A DNA stretch of 64,000 bases from Pyrocephalus nanus. Lineage: Eukaryota; Chordata; Aves; Passeriformes; Tyrannidae. Below, piece by piece: positions 14,501-27,500 of the stretch. How positions within the stretch are numbered: the stretch's first letter is position 1; each line of letters starts with the position of its first letter. The position numbers and the translations under genes are program-made. The stretch spans positions 36,419,866 through 36,483,865 of the forward strand of contig CM076261.1 in NCBI GenBank assembly GCA_038380795.1, given 5' to 3'. The notes beneath the pieces are model-generated. The model made no database searches. It was given only the letters and a program-made list of their open reading frames with translations, and was not told the origin of the DNA.

Positions 14501-17500
14501 ACATCCTACTTGAAATCCTTAAAGAAAGGGCTTTCTAGAAATTCATAACTATTTTTCTGGCAATCTGTGGCTGCATCATTCAAATTTACACGTTTCAAAT
14601 GTCAGGCTCTGCAGCCAATATTTTGTTCATGTTCTAACTGTATTTGTCTAACATAGTGCAACATCCCAGTATGGTAAACTGTAGTATTGCTGTTGTAAAA
14701 ATCACAGCAGGAAAAGCCAGAGCAGGAGGGGAGGAGACAGGAATCTGTTTGAGAATAGCTCATCCTTGTGGCAAAAAATTGTTTGGAACACTTTCTAATA
14801 CACTGGATATTTTCAGTTTTCCTTAAGAGTCCATATTTATTTTAACCCACTTCTGTGTAAAACAGAAGTAACTTTGAAACTGTATTGAAAGCAAGTAATT
14901 TCATCATAGGGATTTAGGACACAGAAAATAGGTGACAAGATTTCTTTAGGAAAGTTGGTGGATTTTCTTTCCTAGTAGAAAAGCAATCCATGAATTTTAG
15001 TGGTAACAAAACCAGATAAATTGTTGGGGATTTTTTGTTTGTTTGCTTGTTTGTTTATTTTTAGCTACACATGATGTTTTAAAATGTGAGGAAAGAAAAT
15101 TAGGCTTTGATTAGTAATGAAAAAATACTATTGGTATTATTAATTATGTCATCACTATAAATTGAAAATCTGACATATAATGAGAAGAGAATATTGCACT
15201 GACCATTCTCTCTTAACATAGTCCAAAAATTTGGGTAGGAATGACATTAAGGCAATATTTTTCCTTAGTGATTTTTGGTGACATTTTGGTGGGGGGAAAA
15301 AAAAAAAAAGTGGTGAGAATTTTTCATATTTTTTTTCATCCAGTTCAGATTTTCTTTGGTTGGCCACTGCTGTGTCTTCTGAAAGAAAGATTTGTTTTAT
15401 CTGCTTGAGCTGTCCAGCAATTCAGCAAAAACTGCAGAGGTTCATGTTGTTACTGTAAGTGCACGAACTATGAAAAGCTTTCAGTCAGAAAGTCAGATAT
15501 AAGAATGCGTGTAGAAAAGCTGCTGAGAATCATTTTCAAATTTGAGCTACTTCACTGCAAGCTTTGCAAACTGTTAGTCTTTTTTGACTATTGTTTACCT
15601 GTTCTGAAGCAGTTGTTAATTTCTAGACCCCTGCAACCTCACTTGTATTGAGTGTGAAGTGAGGGCTTGGTGAATGGAGGCCTGAAGGTCTGGCTGTTCC
15701 TTTGATAACAGCTGCTGGTGCCACAGTTCCTCCAGTAGTAAATACCTCATTTGATGAAACTTATTCCACTTTTTTTAAAGGAATTTTTGCAGTGCCCATG
15801 AAAATTTACTTAATTCAAACATTTGTTTTACAAGTTTAAAAGCTGAGAATTTCTTTTATTTTTTCCCAGTGATAATACTTACCGGTACATGTAACCAGAA
15901 ATATTAGCTACGGTTAAGGGATGTAGGGAGAAAACAATACTGCTGCAGTTACCTTTCTGTTTAAACCTGACATTACAAAATGCAGAAATGTCTGCAGATA
16001 TAAAGCAAATTCAGGATTAGCAATTCAGCTTACCTGAACTCACCAGTTTGTACCAGATGTGTACATTTGAGGTGGTTATTTAGAATCCTAGAAACAGAGA
16101 TGAGTACCTTCAGAGAAGTCCTAACAGCTAGCTGAGAGTAGAAAGAATTACACTTTGGCTGCATCGGGTTTTCTTTCATCGACTACATAGGAAGACTAAG
16201 TGGCCATCTTAGCCAATATTTAACTTTTAAATGATAAAGATAGATGAACTTAATCTTAACCTAGCAGACAATATTGAAATAAATATGTTGATTTCTTTGC
16301 AGAGGTTTGGCATTTTATTGTTTGTTTGCATATTTTGTTTTGTTTGTATTTTTTCCCTGTGTTTCCTTAGTATAGATGAATATTGACTTTTTTTTAATGC
16401 AGCAATATGATATTTTCTGGACACCAATTCCTCCCTTTTTTACCAGTATTTGAAGAAGTGGCAGGTGGAATTGGAAACAAAAGCATTATGTGTATGCAGC
16501 AGTGATTTCCACTGGTATAAAAGCAAATGGTTATAGAATTCTTACTACTACATCTGTAATACAAAATTATGCAGTCTCAGCTAAAACTAAGTGAATAATA
16601 ATAATGATGATGCTAGGTAGAAATCCATCTGGTAAAGAGGTATAAAATATGCAGTTAGGAAGAGGATGTATAATTTATTTAATAATATTTTCTAAGCCAT
16701 GTGCAACCTTTGAAATAGTGATGAATATTTCATAGTCCACAATAACATCCAACTAAAATCTGTAGCTTGGTTACACAGCTATCATTCTGACTGAAATAAA
16801 AAAATTCTTTATTTTAAATTTAATTCTGCTTCAGGTTTCTCTGAATGCAGCACAGAGCAACATCAATAACAAATGAAATTATGGTTAAAAATGCATGTAT
16901 TTTCCCCCTACATACAAACTGACTACATCAGTAATTTTAAAGGCTCCCCCCCACTTCCCAGTGTTTTTATTATCCTGACTGTGAAGAAGTTTACATATGG
17001 CTCTACGTATGGAAAACTATTCACATATATTGCTAGGCTTATCCACACCTACGAGGGTGAGGAAACTGCCTTGCTGGATTTCCAGCTCTATCTTTAACGC
17101 CCCAAGACTCAGTTCTGTCAGGGACAGCGGTGAGCTTGGAATGAGTGGTGCTGAAGAACAAAAAGCCACGGGAAATATTTTGTACATTTCACCAGTGAAA
17201 GATTTCACTTGTGGTTTTCAATATACTGTAACTCATATTTTCAGGGGAAAGGACCTTAGTGAATTTTTGTCCCATTTGAGAAACTGGTAATTGTTTGGCA
17301 TATGATGCCTAGCTTTTCTGAAGGGTATTGCTTGCTACTCTGATATCACTTTGTTGATTTTAATGACCTGTAAATTATATTGGATTATATCCAGAATGGT
17401 TCCTAAAATAATTCTCTGAAATGTTGATGAAAAACTTGTCTGAGTAGAAAAACTGAAAATGCTCTGCAATGTTCTCCCATGTGCATGATCAATAACTGGC

Positions 17501-18942
17501 AGCACTGGGTATGAGGTTTTAGCTCACTGGGAACACAGAAATTAATTCTAAGCCAGTCATCTGCTAGAAAAATTTGTGAATAAATTCCAGTTCTGAATTC
17601 AAGACTATTTGATGCAGTACATTAAATACATATTCAATGCCTATTGATATGAGAAATCCAAATTCACAAAACAGTGCATGCAATGAGTAGCTTCAATTTT
17701 TTTCTTTCCAATAGCAATGGTGGTGACAAACTGACATAATAAGAAAAGCTAAAGGGAATAACAAAAGTAAATATGTTTCAATGATAAAAACTGGATTAAA
17801 AATAAATTCCTCACACCAATCTATTGCAATATATCAAATATGTAAAACAAATTAGAATAAATAGCTTTCGTTGAAAAATCTGAAAAATAATCATTTTATT
17901 TGGCTTGCAATCAAAACTTATCCATAGTATTAAAAAAAGCCATTTTTAAGTAAGATACTTTTCATTGAATAAACAAGGAATTTCATAACAGAGGAAACTG
18001 CACATGCAAGACCAAATAACTACACATAGAAGGCTGACAAATTCATGATTTAAACAAATTGTATAGAACATAATGAAAATAGAGTAAAATTTCTATAGGG
18101 AGAAAAATTCAGAGATAAACTAATTTTGGTTGTCCAAGTTTTCCTTTCCACTTCAATAGGAACTGAAGAATAATTTTTGTACATGATTTATCTCACCTGT
18201 GCAAAATTTACACAAGATTACATTATCTTCCATATTTTCCAGTAGTCTCTTCAGTTAATCATAACACACTTTGAAGGTAATAACCAAAATATGTGACCTC
18301 AAGTCACGCTGTTACTCCTTCTTATTCCATGAGCTACAGTGTATATAATTAAATAAAAATGTGAAATAAGAGTATGTTGCGCTTTCTTGGGTGAAGGGGG
18401 AGATGATAAGGAAAAACTGGAAGCTTTCTTTGCCTCCAACTGTCTGTAATATCTTCCTTACTCTGTGTAATAAAATTGGTTTTTTTCTTACTGGAGAACA
18501 TCATGGAACCATCTAAACCCAGTAACTGGATTCGCTTCTGAATCAGAAAAGATCCAAGTTGGAATACTGAAGTCAAAGACATCTTATGTATTTATTTAGC
18601 TTATTAGAATTTCAGAACTGCCTATCAGAAAATCAGTTCCGTTATCAAGTTGATTAGATGTGTAAGTAACCAAATATTCACAGTAGGAGAGGTAGATATT
18701 GTTCACAGTGCTCCTCAATTATTCCTTCTGTATCAAGAGAGGTATTTTATTGCTATTCTATCATGTAATTTTTTCTTAAATTTTATTTTATATACAGAGA
18801 GAGAGATGTTTCTCGTGAATTTGAAGCTTGCAAAGAACATAATAAAATGCTAAAAATTTTTGAAATCTTCTGTTTCAAGGCAGAGGAATATTTCTTTGAT
18901 AATGATTCTGTACAAAACAGAACTTTTTAAACAAGCTTTTGA
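11561..18942. other. AT-rich non-coding DNA, no gene seen
   Basis: No supported gene; the longest open frames are 86-97 codons with no recognisable domain. Contents include a T14 run (11808-11821), a 9-bp minisatellite (13244-13274), a G/T patch (about 15025-15065), an A13 run (15297-15309) and a short AAT/ATG triplet run near 16593-16613. Confidence 0.65.
13244..13274. repeat. 9-bp minisatellite, unit TTTTCACTA
   Basis: Three full tandem copies of TTTTCACTA are followed by a partial TTTTA. The copies are identical, which suggests a recent slippage or duplication event. The array is too short to indicate any function. Confidence 0.85.
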
Positions 18943-18978
18943 TTGGAACCTAGTTTGGAACCCGGTTTTGAACCCGGT
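18943..18978. repeat. Triplicated 12-bp motif with near-palindromic core
   Basis: Three tandem 12-bp units are visible: TTGGAACCTAGT (18943-18954), TTGGAACCCGGT (18955-18966) and TTTGAACCCGGT (18967-18978). Units 2 and 3 differ at one position, and unit 1 differs from unit 2 at two. Each core reads GAACC(T/C)(A/G)GTT, close to a palindrome, and the last two units each carry a CpG in a CpG-poor region. The core resembles the AACCGGTT-type site of Grainyhead/CP2 factors but has one extra base. A regulatory role is only a guess. Confidence 0.7.
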
Positions 18979-21042
18979 TCTAAAAATCAGTAGCTATTAG
19001 ACTTTTATGTTTGTTCTTTGATGCATGCTATGATATAGGATTTGACTCATGTCTCATTTGATGTGGTCCACAGCCATGTAGCTACCATTATGATATGAGG
19101 GACAGAGCACACTATGCTTGACAGTGTTAACTATGAAGCTGCAATGTCATCAGTCCCCCTTTTTTCCCCACACACAACAATGTAGCATCTTTGCTAATTA
19201 CTGGTACTACCCTTTACATAGTGAGAAAATTAAACTGCATTAATATGATATCTGTCCAAAATTTCTTCTTCGTTGACAACATATGGCAGGTATTTCAAAG
19301 GGCATCAGGGAACCTGTGCACACACTTCATACTGCCTAAACTTTGCTTTGAGATTTAACTGGATTCTTTAACAAGCTAGCATATGTTAATCAGAGAGATG
19401 GACTGAGGAAGCAAAAAAATATGAGGGCACTGGATAGAAAGATTCAGTGATGGATGGGATTTTGTGCAAGCAAGAATCAGTGATAGAGCATAGTATCTAA
19501 AAAAGGGTAAATAGGTACAATGAAACTGATTTTCTGAAGTTAAAATATCAACTTAAAAGCAAAATGGGTTTTGGTAGTTAAAATTACAGTTTCTGCCTGT
19601 CATGAAATCTGCACTATGCAAAACACATTCCTATAGTACAAGGGTTTGACAATGATGGAAGTTTATTTTTGCCAGCTTACTTGCAGACCTGTGAGTTGCT
19701 AATATTGACTATCTGAAACGGAGGTGGTGTAGATGGCTTCCTGCAGACAAAATACAGGTGCTTTTGCACTGAAACCTATACAATCTTAATAGCACCCTAT
19801 CAATAAAGAAAACATGGTTATGCTCTTCCAGCGTAATTTGCACAAAAATTGTTCAACCTCAAACAGTTCTTGTGGAGCTTTTTCATTTCAGGATTATGTG
19901 CCAGTGGAATGGACAGGTATATGATACAATACAATCAAAGTAGCTGCAGAGCTCTGTACACTTTCTTGATATCCTAATAAGAAATACTTGCTGCTTGTTG
20001 AAATACATATTGGCATGACACCCTAGCATGTGTTAAGTGCAGATAGCTGACAGTTGCTTACTCACCCAGGCATTTCTCTTAACGTTTTAGCCTGGGCTTT
20101 TCTTTGCTCATTCAAATGATCAAAAGAATCAGTTGACGGGGGGAGAAACTCATCTAAAATCCCTCTGACTCTGGAGAAAGCAGACTCAGTTCCTTGAGAA
20201 ACTGGACATTACGAGATTGGGTAAATGGGGTAGTAAATTTCACGAAAAGACCAACCTAATTTTTTTAATATCAAAGATAGCTTAGACAGCAGCTGCTGCT
20301 ATGGCATTACACTTGCTGAAGATCAGGTAATGGTCACACACATTACAGACATGTTGCATACCCCTAGAAAGCAAAAATCTAAACTATTTTATTTTTTTAC
20401 TTCAGAATCATGTTTATGAATATAAACTTTCAAATATAACAAGAAAGTGTTGATTGCCAACAGTTTTAATACGATTCAGAGGTGAACTTTTGAAGAAAGA
20501 AGGATCTCGGGCTTTACTCCGTATGTACATTCCTACCCCATCATTGACAGTTAATCTGGGGTTTATGGACCTATTGGGTAAACTGGAGATCCTGGTAGTA
20601 AGGACATTCTGGTAGCAAGGAGATCCAAAAAAATCTGATAATTTCATTCCTTAGATTAGTTTTCCATTGCAAGACTTGAATCTTCATTGAACCAAGTTAT
20701 TCTTTTGTAATATAAATGTTTAAATGGAGTGCACCACAGAACATCCATCCTGGTTAAACAGCACGTGATCTTTCCCACGTGCTTATACTTATTTAATTGA
20801 ATTGAATTAAATTAAAAGCAGCTTCTCTCAGGACTAGAGGACCCTGTCCCACACATTTCTAAAAGCCATTTAAATTATTTACACTCACTTTTCTAAGTGC
20901 ACTTTTAAATCACTTAGTTGTGCCATATACCTTCCCTTTTCTAATAGTAGATTTTCACTTGCAATGACTGACTGCATTCCATACTGCCTTCCAGTACCTG
21001 AATCTCCAAGAAAATATCTTTTATCCCTCATCACATCTTTTG

Positions 21043-21080
21043 ACACACCTTGTAGGTGTGAGCTCACCTGGCAGGTGTGA
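21043..21080. promoter_or_regulatory. Palindromic T-box half-site and E-box cluster
   Basis: Within 38 bases there are two exact AGGTGTGA words (21054-21061 and 21073-21080) and an inverted near-copy ACACACCT (21043-21050). CACACCT and AGGTGTG form perfect 7-bp inverted arms around TGT. Between the two AGGTGTGA words lies CACCTG (21065-21070), paired with CAGGTG (21072-21077) as a second inverted repeat with a one-base spacer. AGGTGTGA is the known half-site of Brachyury/T-box proteins, and CAGGTG/CACCTG is an E-box bound by Snail, ZEB and E-protein factors. The arrangement is seen directly; enhancer function is inferred and untested. Confidence 0.4.
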
Positions 21081-22288
21081 GGCAGTCTATTACTATATTT
21101 CCTATACAGGTGCTATTAGGATTGCAATCCAAAGCCCTCTTAAACTCTTAGTTAACTTTCCATTGACCACAGCAGTTTTGACAAAAGAATGGAATTTTCC
21201 TTGCAGAGTATTTTCTCTGTCTATTCAGCAATCTCGCTACCCCAGAATAAAATTCTAAAGTTCAGCTTGATTTGCCATAAAATCACAAAGCACAAGAAAA
21301 AAACCTGTTGAGTATCACAGAAATCTTTTGCAGTTTAACTTTAATTATATTTTGCACCCTTCATCCTCTTTTTACCTCCAGACTGAAAGAGTTTAAAAGT
21401 TTGTTTAAATGAATTTTTCTGGTTGCCATTGTTTTTCTGATGTTTTTCCATTTTGCAAGGAATATCAAACCAAATCTAAGTAGAAAAGGGTGAAGTGAAG
21501 CAAAACATTCTTTTTCTTTCTCTAAAATGAATCTATTTTCCAATTTAAAAATAAAAATCTAAAACATTTTCAGTTCCTTCTCTATTTTTCTTCCTGCTAG
21601 AATTGGTAGTAAACTGAGATTTCAATGAGTCACACAGCTCAAGGCTTAAGTAATTTCTTGTGAAGCTTTTATGCTCATTAGGAGACATTAGTTCCCTACT
21701 GTATGCTAATCCTTCTGTCACTTCTGTGAAAAAAAATCTCTCATCTTCAATCTTACTATGACAGTGTGCTAATCTGTCCATCATCAGCCCTTACATACCA
21801 CATGCTGTACACTTAGAAATGCATTTCTGAGCTAGCTACAGCTGTAGTTAACATGTAAGTATTCAGCCAACAGAGAAAAGGCTTTCTGCTACAAATACAG
21901 TCTCTTTCCTTCAGTTGTAGCCTTTTTTGACCTATTTTACTTTATTTTTAAGTCTTCTTCATTAATACAGAGAAGTAATTATGAAAAGGATACGCATTTT
22001 CTTAATTTTAGATAAATGTTTAAAAGCATAAATATGTTTGAGTGCTCAGCTACCTTGATGACTGGCTGTTTTAAAAATGTTAAATGAAATAGGAGACTTT
22101 GTTAGTAAAGTTCCAGCAATATCTTTATGCAGCTTGATCATATATTAAGCAAAAATACCCCCCTGATAGAAGGCTTAGAGTTATCCAATCCAGTGCATTT
22201 CCTCAGGTGTTCTGAAGAAACAAAAATCTGAATAACAGTAATTCAAGAGGTTGGATGCTAGCAGAACAAGGGAACTTGCAAAACATAT

Positions 22289-22320
22289 GAGATGCAGATA
22301 GCAGGAGATGCAGATAACAG
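22289..22320. repeat. 16-bp tandem duplication
   Basis: Two adjacent copies of a 16-bp word beginning GAGATGCAGATA differ at a single position (G versus A at base 13). It is a small local duplication with no evident role. Confidence 0.85.
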
Positions 22321-22961
22321 AATATATAGGTAACAGAAAACTGGATCATCAGATTTGTTTGCATTAGACTCAAGAGACTGTAAGAGTATCTGAAAAAATG
22401 TTGATAGAGAGAATAGGACACCTAATTGTGGGGGTTTTTTGTTGTTTTGTTTTGGTTTTTTTTTTCAAAAATCAAAGGAAGACTGGAATGAGTTATTTGG
22501 TCTGGGCTTCTAGTTCATTTGTTTTGGCAGCTAAAGTGTGAGTCAGAGAAAAGATTCATCATTTTTATAAACAATTTCATCAGTCTTTTGACATCATGCC
22601 TTCAAAATTTTGATATTATCTAAATTTAAAAAAAATCTATAATTATCACTTTCCATTTCCATACTAGAAATTCATTCAACCTATAAAAATGGAAATGAGT
22701 TTGTAGAGGCTACTTGCCTCTACTGACCATTTCATGAAATACATCCAACTATGGCTCCTTGTGTAGTGGGTATTCTTGTGTGGTTTATTACATTGGTTTC
22801 AGAGTTGAGATGAGCCTCTAAACCAGCATTGTTTAAACACTGTTTTTCTCTTCCCACCCTGTCACAACTTCCCTTAAAAAAACTAAGATCAGAAAAAAAA
22901 ATCTGAAGATGAAATATTTTCTCAGAAACTCAACCTGGGTGGCCATTCTACTTTTGTGTAG

Positions 22962-23375
22962 CATAGAAAAAAATCTAGTTCAACCCCCCTGTAATGAACA
23001 GGGACATCTTCAACTAGATCAGGTTGTTCAGTGCCCCGTTTAACCTGGCCTTGAATATTTCCAGAGATGGAGAATCTACCACCTCCCTAGGCAACTCATT
23101 CCAGTGTTTTACCCACTGTTTTACCCACAGCATTGTAAAATCTTCTTCCTTATGTGTAGTGTAAATCGACCATTCTTCAAGTTAAAACCTTTACCCTTTA
23201 TCTTAATGCAACAAGCTCTGCTAAAAAGTTTGTCTCCTCTTTCTTATAAGCCCCCTTTAAGACCTAAAAGGCCACAATAAAGTTTCCCCAGAGCCTCCTC
23301 TTCCCCAGGCTGAACAACCCCAACACTCTTGGAATGGTGCTTCAGCCCTCTGGTTATCTTCATGGCCTTTATGAA
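22962..23375 (-). mobile_element. CR1 LINE, 3' fragment, minus strand
   Basis: CR1 is the dominant non-LTR retrotransposon of birds and is usually present as 5'-truncated copies. This copy reads 3' to 5' on the plus strand. It has the CR1 end words (GCATAGAA, then ATCTAGTTCAACCCCCCTG), then AACCTGGCCTTGAA, the block around AGGCAACTCATTCCAGTG, and the CCCCAGGCTGAACAACCCCA landmark near 23306. It stops near 23375, so only the end of ORF2 and the 3' UTR remain. A 12-13-bp internal duplication (ACTGTTTTACCC type, about 23103-23127) is private to this copy. No coding capacity survives. Confidence 0.9.
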
Positions 23376-24190
23376 GTATCTTCCCTCAACTGACACTCTG
23401 ATAATAGTGTTTTTTCCCCCATCCTCCCCTTTTAACTTTTATCAGAAGATATGTATTTTTCTGAGAAATTCATGGATTTTTTGAGAACTCCCTGGCAAGC
23501 CAAACCTTCAATTCTATTGTAAAGATTATAGGGAAGGACATATTATTCTCTCTGCTTCAACAAAACAAATTTTAGTGAGATTAGGTAAGAGAAAAAGCTT
23601 TTTTTTTTCTAATCTGCTTAGCTATGGAATACTTTTTAAAGCAACCATGAGAAGCCAGGGCTGAGCTGTGTGGTTAATTTAAATTTTAAAACAGGTAGAA
23701 ATGTCCAGGACATAATCAGTGAATTTTGTTCATACTAAAAGGTCTGAACTACTGCTCTCTTCCTTCCTCTGTGTCTCACTGCTGTATCTATACAATTTCT
23801 CTTTGCAGAAATAGCACTCTGAAATTATCTTTCCAAGGACATTAGGTCAAGTCCATTGCTGGTGTATTATTCTCCTCAGTGGCAATTCTTCACCTGAAAC
23901 ATGGGCTGGACTGAGTACTTCGTGTTTAATAAGCTTCATTGTGGCACAGTTTGCAAAGTGATTTACAGTCCAAGATGATGGCTATAATGTGTTCTCTGTT
24001 CACTAATGACTCAGTAGTGTTTTACCTCTGCTTAGTCTTTTACAGGAGGAAAGTTTGATATCCACCTGAAGGCAGAACTAAGATGCATGTTAGAGTTACA
24101 GGAGTGTAAAGGAGCTCTTCCTAATCCTGTTTCAGGAGAAGAGACTTAGAGAACGTCTGGTCACTTTTTGAAAGCAGAACTGGTCAACAC
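23376..24190. other. Non-coding DNA, no gene seen
   Basis: Unique AT-rich DNA between a CR1 fragment and a solo LTR. I see no open frame or repeat family that I can name. Confidence 0.6.
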
Positions 24191-24535
24191 TGCTAGACGG
24201 GTCTGGCACGCTGTGGGAAACAGCCTAGCTGTAGGTAGGTAGGATATTGAGTTGTGAAGTTGTAAAAGTATGTAAAGTATCAGAATGACTAAGCAGAAAA
24301 GGAACAAAATTGCAGTAAATACCAGGTGTTGTTTTCAGATGTGCTAAGTGTGTGGACCGGTGCTGACCACCTATGAGAAGATGAGCTGGAATGTGTGAAC
24401 TGTGGCACACAGCCAATGAAGGATAACATATGTACACATGAAGAGAGAAAAAGACTATAAAACTAAACCTGTTGTAAATAAAGTGGTCATTGCCTGCCAA
24501 CAGTCTGAGTGTGCGTCTTTTTGGCTGCTGTAGCA
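24191..24535 (+). mobile_element. Solo LTR of an avian endogenous retrovirus, 345 bp
   Basis: The block starts TGCTA and ends TAGCA, a perfect 5-bp terminal inverted repeat of the TG...CA type. Its flanks are AACAC (24186-24190) and CACAC (24536-24540), a 4-of-5 match that fits a decayed 5-bp target-site duplication. Inside, in the right order, lie a TATA-like CTATAAAAC (about 24455) and, some 20 bases on, a poly(A) signal AATAAAG (about 24477), then a short U5-like segment. There are no gag, pol or env remnants on either side, so it is a solo LTR left by recombination. The overlapping 103-codon minus-strand frame is a chance frame. The family name is not known to me. Confidence 0.65.
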
Positions 24536-24540
24536 CACAC

Positions 24541-27500
24541 CAGGAAGTTTGAACCTGTCATTTATCCATGGCATTTTATAAACCTCTGAATGGAAAATAG
24601 CACAATCTTACAAGAACAACGATCCACTACTGCTTTCTTTGAAGTCAACAAAGGTTTTTCTTTGGACTTCAACTAGGCCAAGATTACACCAGTGTTATTT
24701 TATGTTTTGGTATTACCTGAAGGGGAAAAGAAGTGTTTTTTTTTTAAAGTGCTTTGTGCTTTCTCTGGTAAGAAAAGTAATATATTGAAAATAATGTCAG
24801 CTTTTATGGCAAAACAGGAAGCAAGCAAGAATAAACAAAAGTAAAGGGAACTGTAATTCACAGTGTCCTTTTCTTCTCTAAGAAGCAAAACTCTCTTTAT
24901 AGAGTGCTGTCCTGGCTCACTGCAGATAGCTCTCATCAGCTTTCATAGCTGGGCATCTTAGAACTTCTTCACGATGCATTTTATTTCACATACTTTGTTA
25001 GTAAAGCAATAAATTTTGTTTAAGGTTTGAATACTGGAGATAAATGTATGTTGTAATTAATGTATATAGTCACAGTCTGGAAATGAGTGACATTTACAGA
25101 TATACTGCATACAATCCTTTGCTTTGGATGGTAGCACATCACTTGTCTCTTCAGTTTTGCCTTATTTTTTTCCTTTGAAAATGATTGCGGGAGTCTCATA
25201 ACTTGGAAGCAAAGAATTTTTCACTATTCTTAGTGTCTCACAAAAACACTTCTTTGAAAAGCTTTGTATTCTATACAGTAGAGTTTTCAGATAGGAATTA
25301 TCTTTATGTGTTTATCTTTTGCTTTGTTGCCTTCAGTTATCATGACTTTAGAGTTATTAGAAACTTGCAATTCCTTCTAATATTTTCTTGAAAATAATAT
25401 TTAAAGCATAGTATAAATGTATGTCTGTAGTACAAGAAACATCACTAATTTGTAATACTGTTATTAACAGCATCATGAAAAACCACTTGGAAGAATGAAC
25501 TTTCTGAATTGTTTTAAAAGGATTTATTACCAGTTCTCTAGTATGTGGAATTGGGTATTATACTCTTTAACTAGAAAGAATTATTTTAATAATAAGATTA
25601 AAAAACTAGTTGTTGCAAAGTCTCTCATCTGAACTTTTCTGATGCACACACAGTGTGAGTTACTCTCTCTTAGATCCCAAAGCAATGTTCAAACTTCATG
25701 TGTATAATTCCAAATTAAGTATAATAATATAAGTTGAGCATTAATTGACAGAACATCCCCAGAGCCAGAGAGATAGCAACAAAGGATTTCAGTCACATCC
25801 ATTCAACTTCCTTTCCTCCACACTGGGAGAATGGGAATGTGAGGTTGTGTGAGCCATGACAGCTGATGGTCAGGGGAATGATAAGTCTGTACTGACTTTA
25901 AAGGTTGTCTCTGAATACTACTGGCTGTAAGACACTATTAAGTGCTGTAAGAAGCCCTATAGGTACATGACTGAACCAACTTTTCTACAAGCTAACATTA
26001 GAGGACTGCACATCTTCTTTGCAGTTCGTCATTTAATTCTTTTCATCTGCTCCAATTCCCTCTTCCTACAATAGAAGTGGCAAACCAAATGGAAATTCAC
26101 TGATCATGGTTCAATGCAAGTAACACAGACATGAATCGTAAAAGTGTTTTACTGTTATTAAAGGATATATAAGAACATGCAAAGCAAATGTTTCATGCCT
26201 CAGTAATTATAAGGGAAAGACTATATGAATATATATCACATAATTAATGAAACACCAAAGGAATTTCTCCTTTCTATTTCTTGAGTCCAAACCAGATTCT
26301 GAACAAGTGCAGTAGGTTGTTTACTACACATCCATGTATACATAATTTATATTCCATTTTGTAATAGTAGTAAGATCTTCTGTTGAGAGTTGCTTAAATA
26401 TAAATAAAAATACATTGTGACCTTCCTCCTCCTCCCCCGTTTTATAATAAAAGCAGTAATCAAGCCTGAGGCAGTTAAGTAGCAATTACAGTTTACCTTC
26501 CTGACATAAATCTCAATGCAGATGGAAAACTAGGTGTGGCCCTTAGGTTATGAGTTTAACAGCACAGACCATTACTGTGCTTAAGGGTGGCCTATTTACA
26601 ACATTCTTTATTTGTCTTTTCTAACCTACATTGAGTTTATATAACTTGCTTTTTCTCTGCTGCATGGTTCTCTTGATTTGCATGCTGAATCTATTTTCTT
26701 ACCTACAACAACTAATATTTTAGTTACTGCAGACGAATTTTCACTCAATTTTCAGATTTCTTTGCATCCATTTCACCAGACATACAGGAAATCATTAATA
26801 GTTTTACTGAATTCTGTAGGGTGGATATAGCAAACGTTCAAATGGACTGACAGTGTAATGCATTACCTCACTACATACCAGCATGTCCATACAGGTAAGT
26901 ATTTTAACTTATCATCACTGTTTGTGTATATATTTACTGAAATCATGTAAGCAACACACATCTCTTCATTGTAGTACGCTCTGTGCTAACCTTAAAATTT
27001 TGAATGACTTGCTAAACAGATTGTAAGAGCTCTAAGGGTCAGTTTTCCTTCTCTGTCATAGACGATTTGACGTGTTTCCCCACTACACACATATATCTTA
27101 CTAATGAGCTCAGAATTACCTCAGAAGAGATTTACTCCCAAGGTCACCAAATTTTATTTAATTCTCCACTTGTGTCTAGGAATGTTACTGCAGTTCTTAA
27201 AAAAAACCCTCTTAAATTTATTGTCAGTACTCAACTGGGACATCAGCAATAGCAAGTGATGTAACCATCTGTCTCCAAAACTAGCATATTTATTCACACA
27301 GCCCCTCCACAAAGACGAAAAAGGAGCTTGAAAGCAGATACACAAGTTATCTAAACAGAAATTGTAATAGCTTGGTCCTGTTATGCTTTCATGACCACCT
27401 GTTATGCAAACCTTTGTGAATTCATTATTTCTTTTTAAATGTCCATCAGTATATCTCTGTGCAGGTGTGATGTTTCTATAGCTTAGAAGCTATTCAGAAA

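Larger units (their letters stand above)
18979..22961. other. AT-rich non-coding DNA, no gene seen
   Basis: No supported gene or named transposon. Apart from the palindromic motif cluster at 21043-21080 it contains a 16-bp tandem duplication (22289-22304 and 22305-22320, one mismatch) and a G/T-rich patch (22429-22466). Open frames are at most 79 codons and appear random. Confidence 0.65.
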
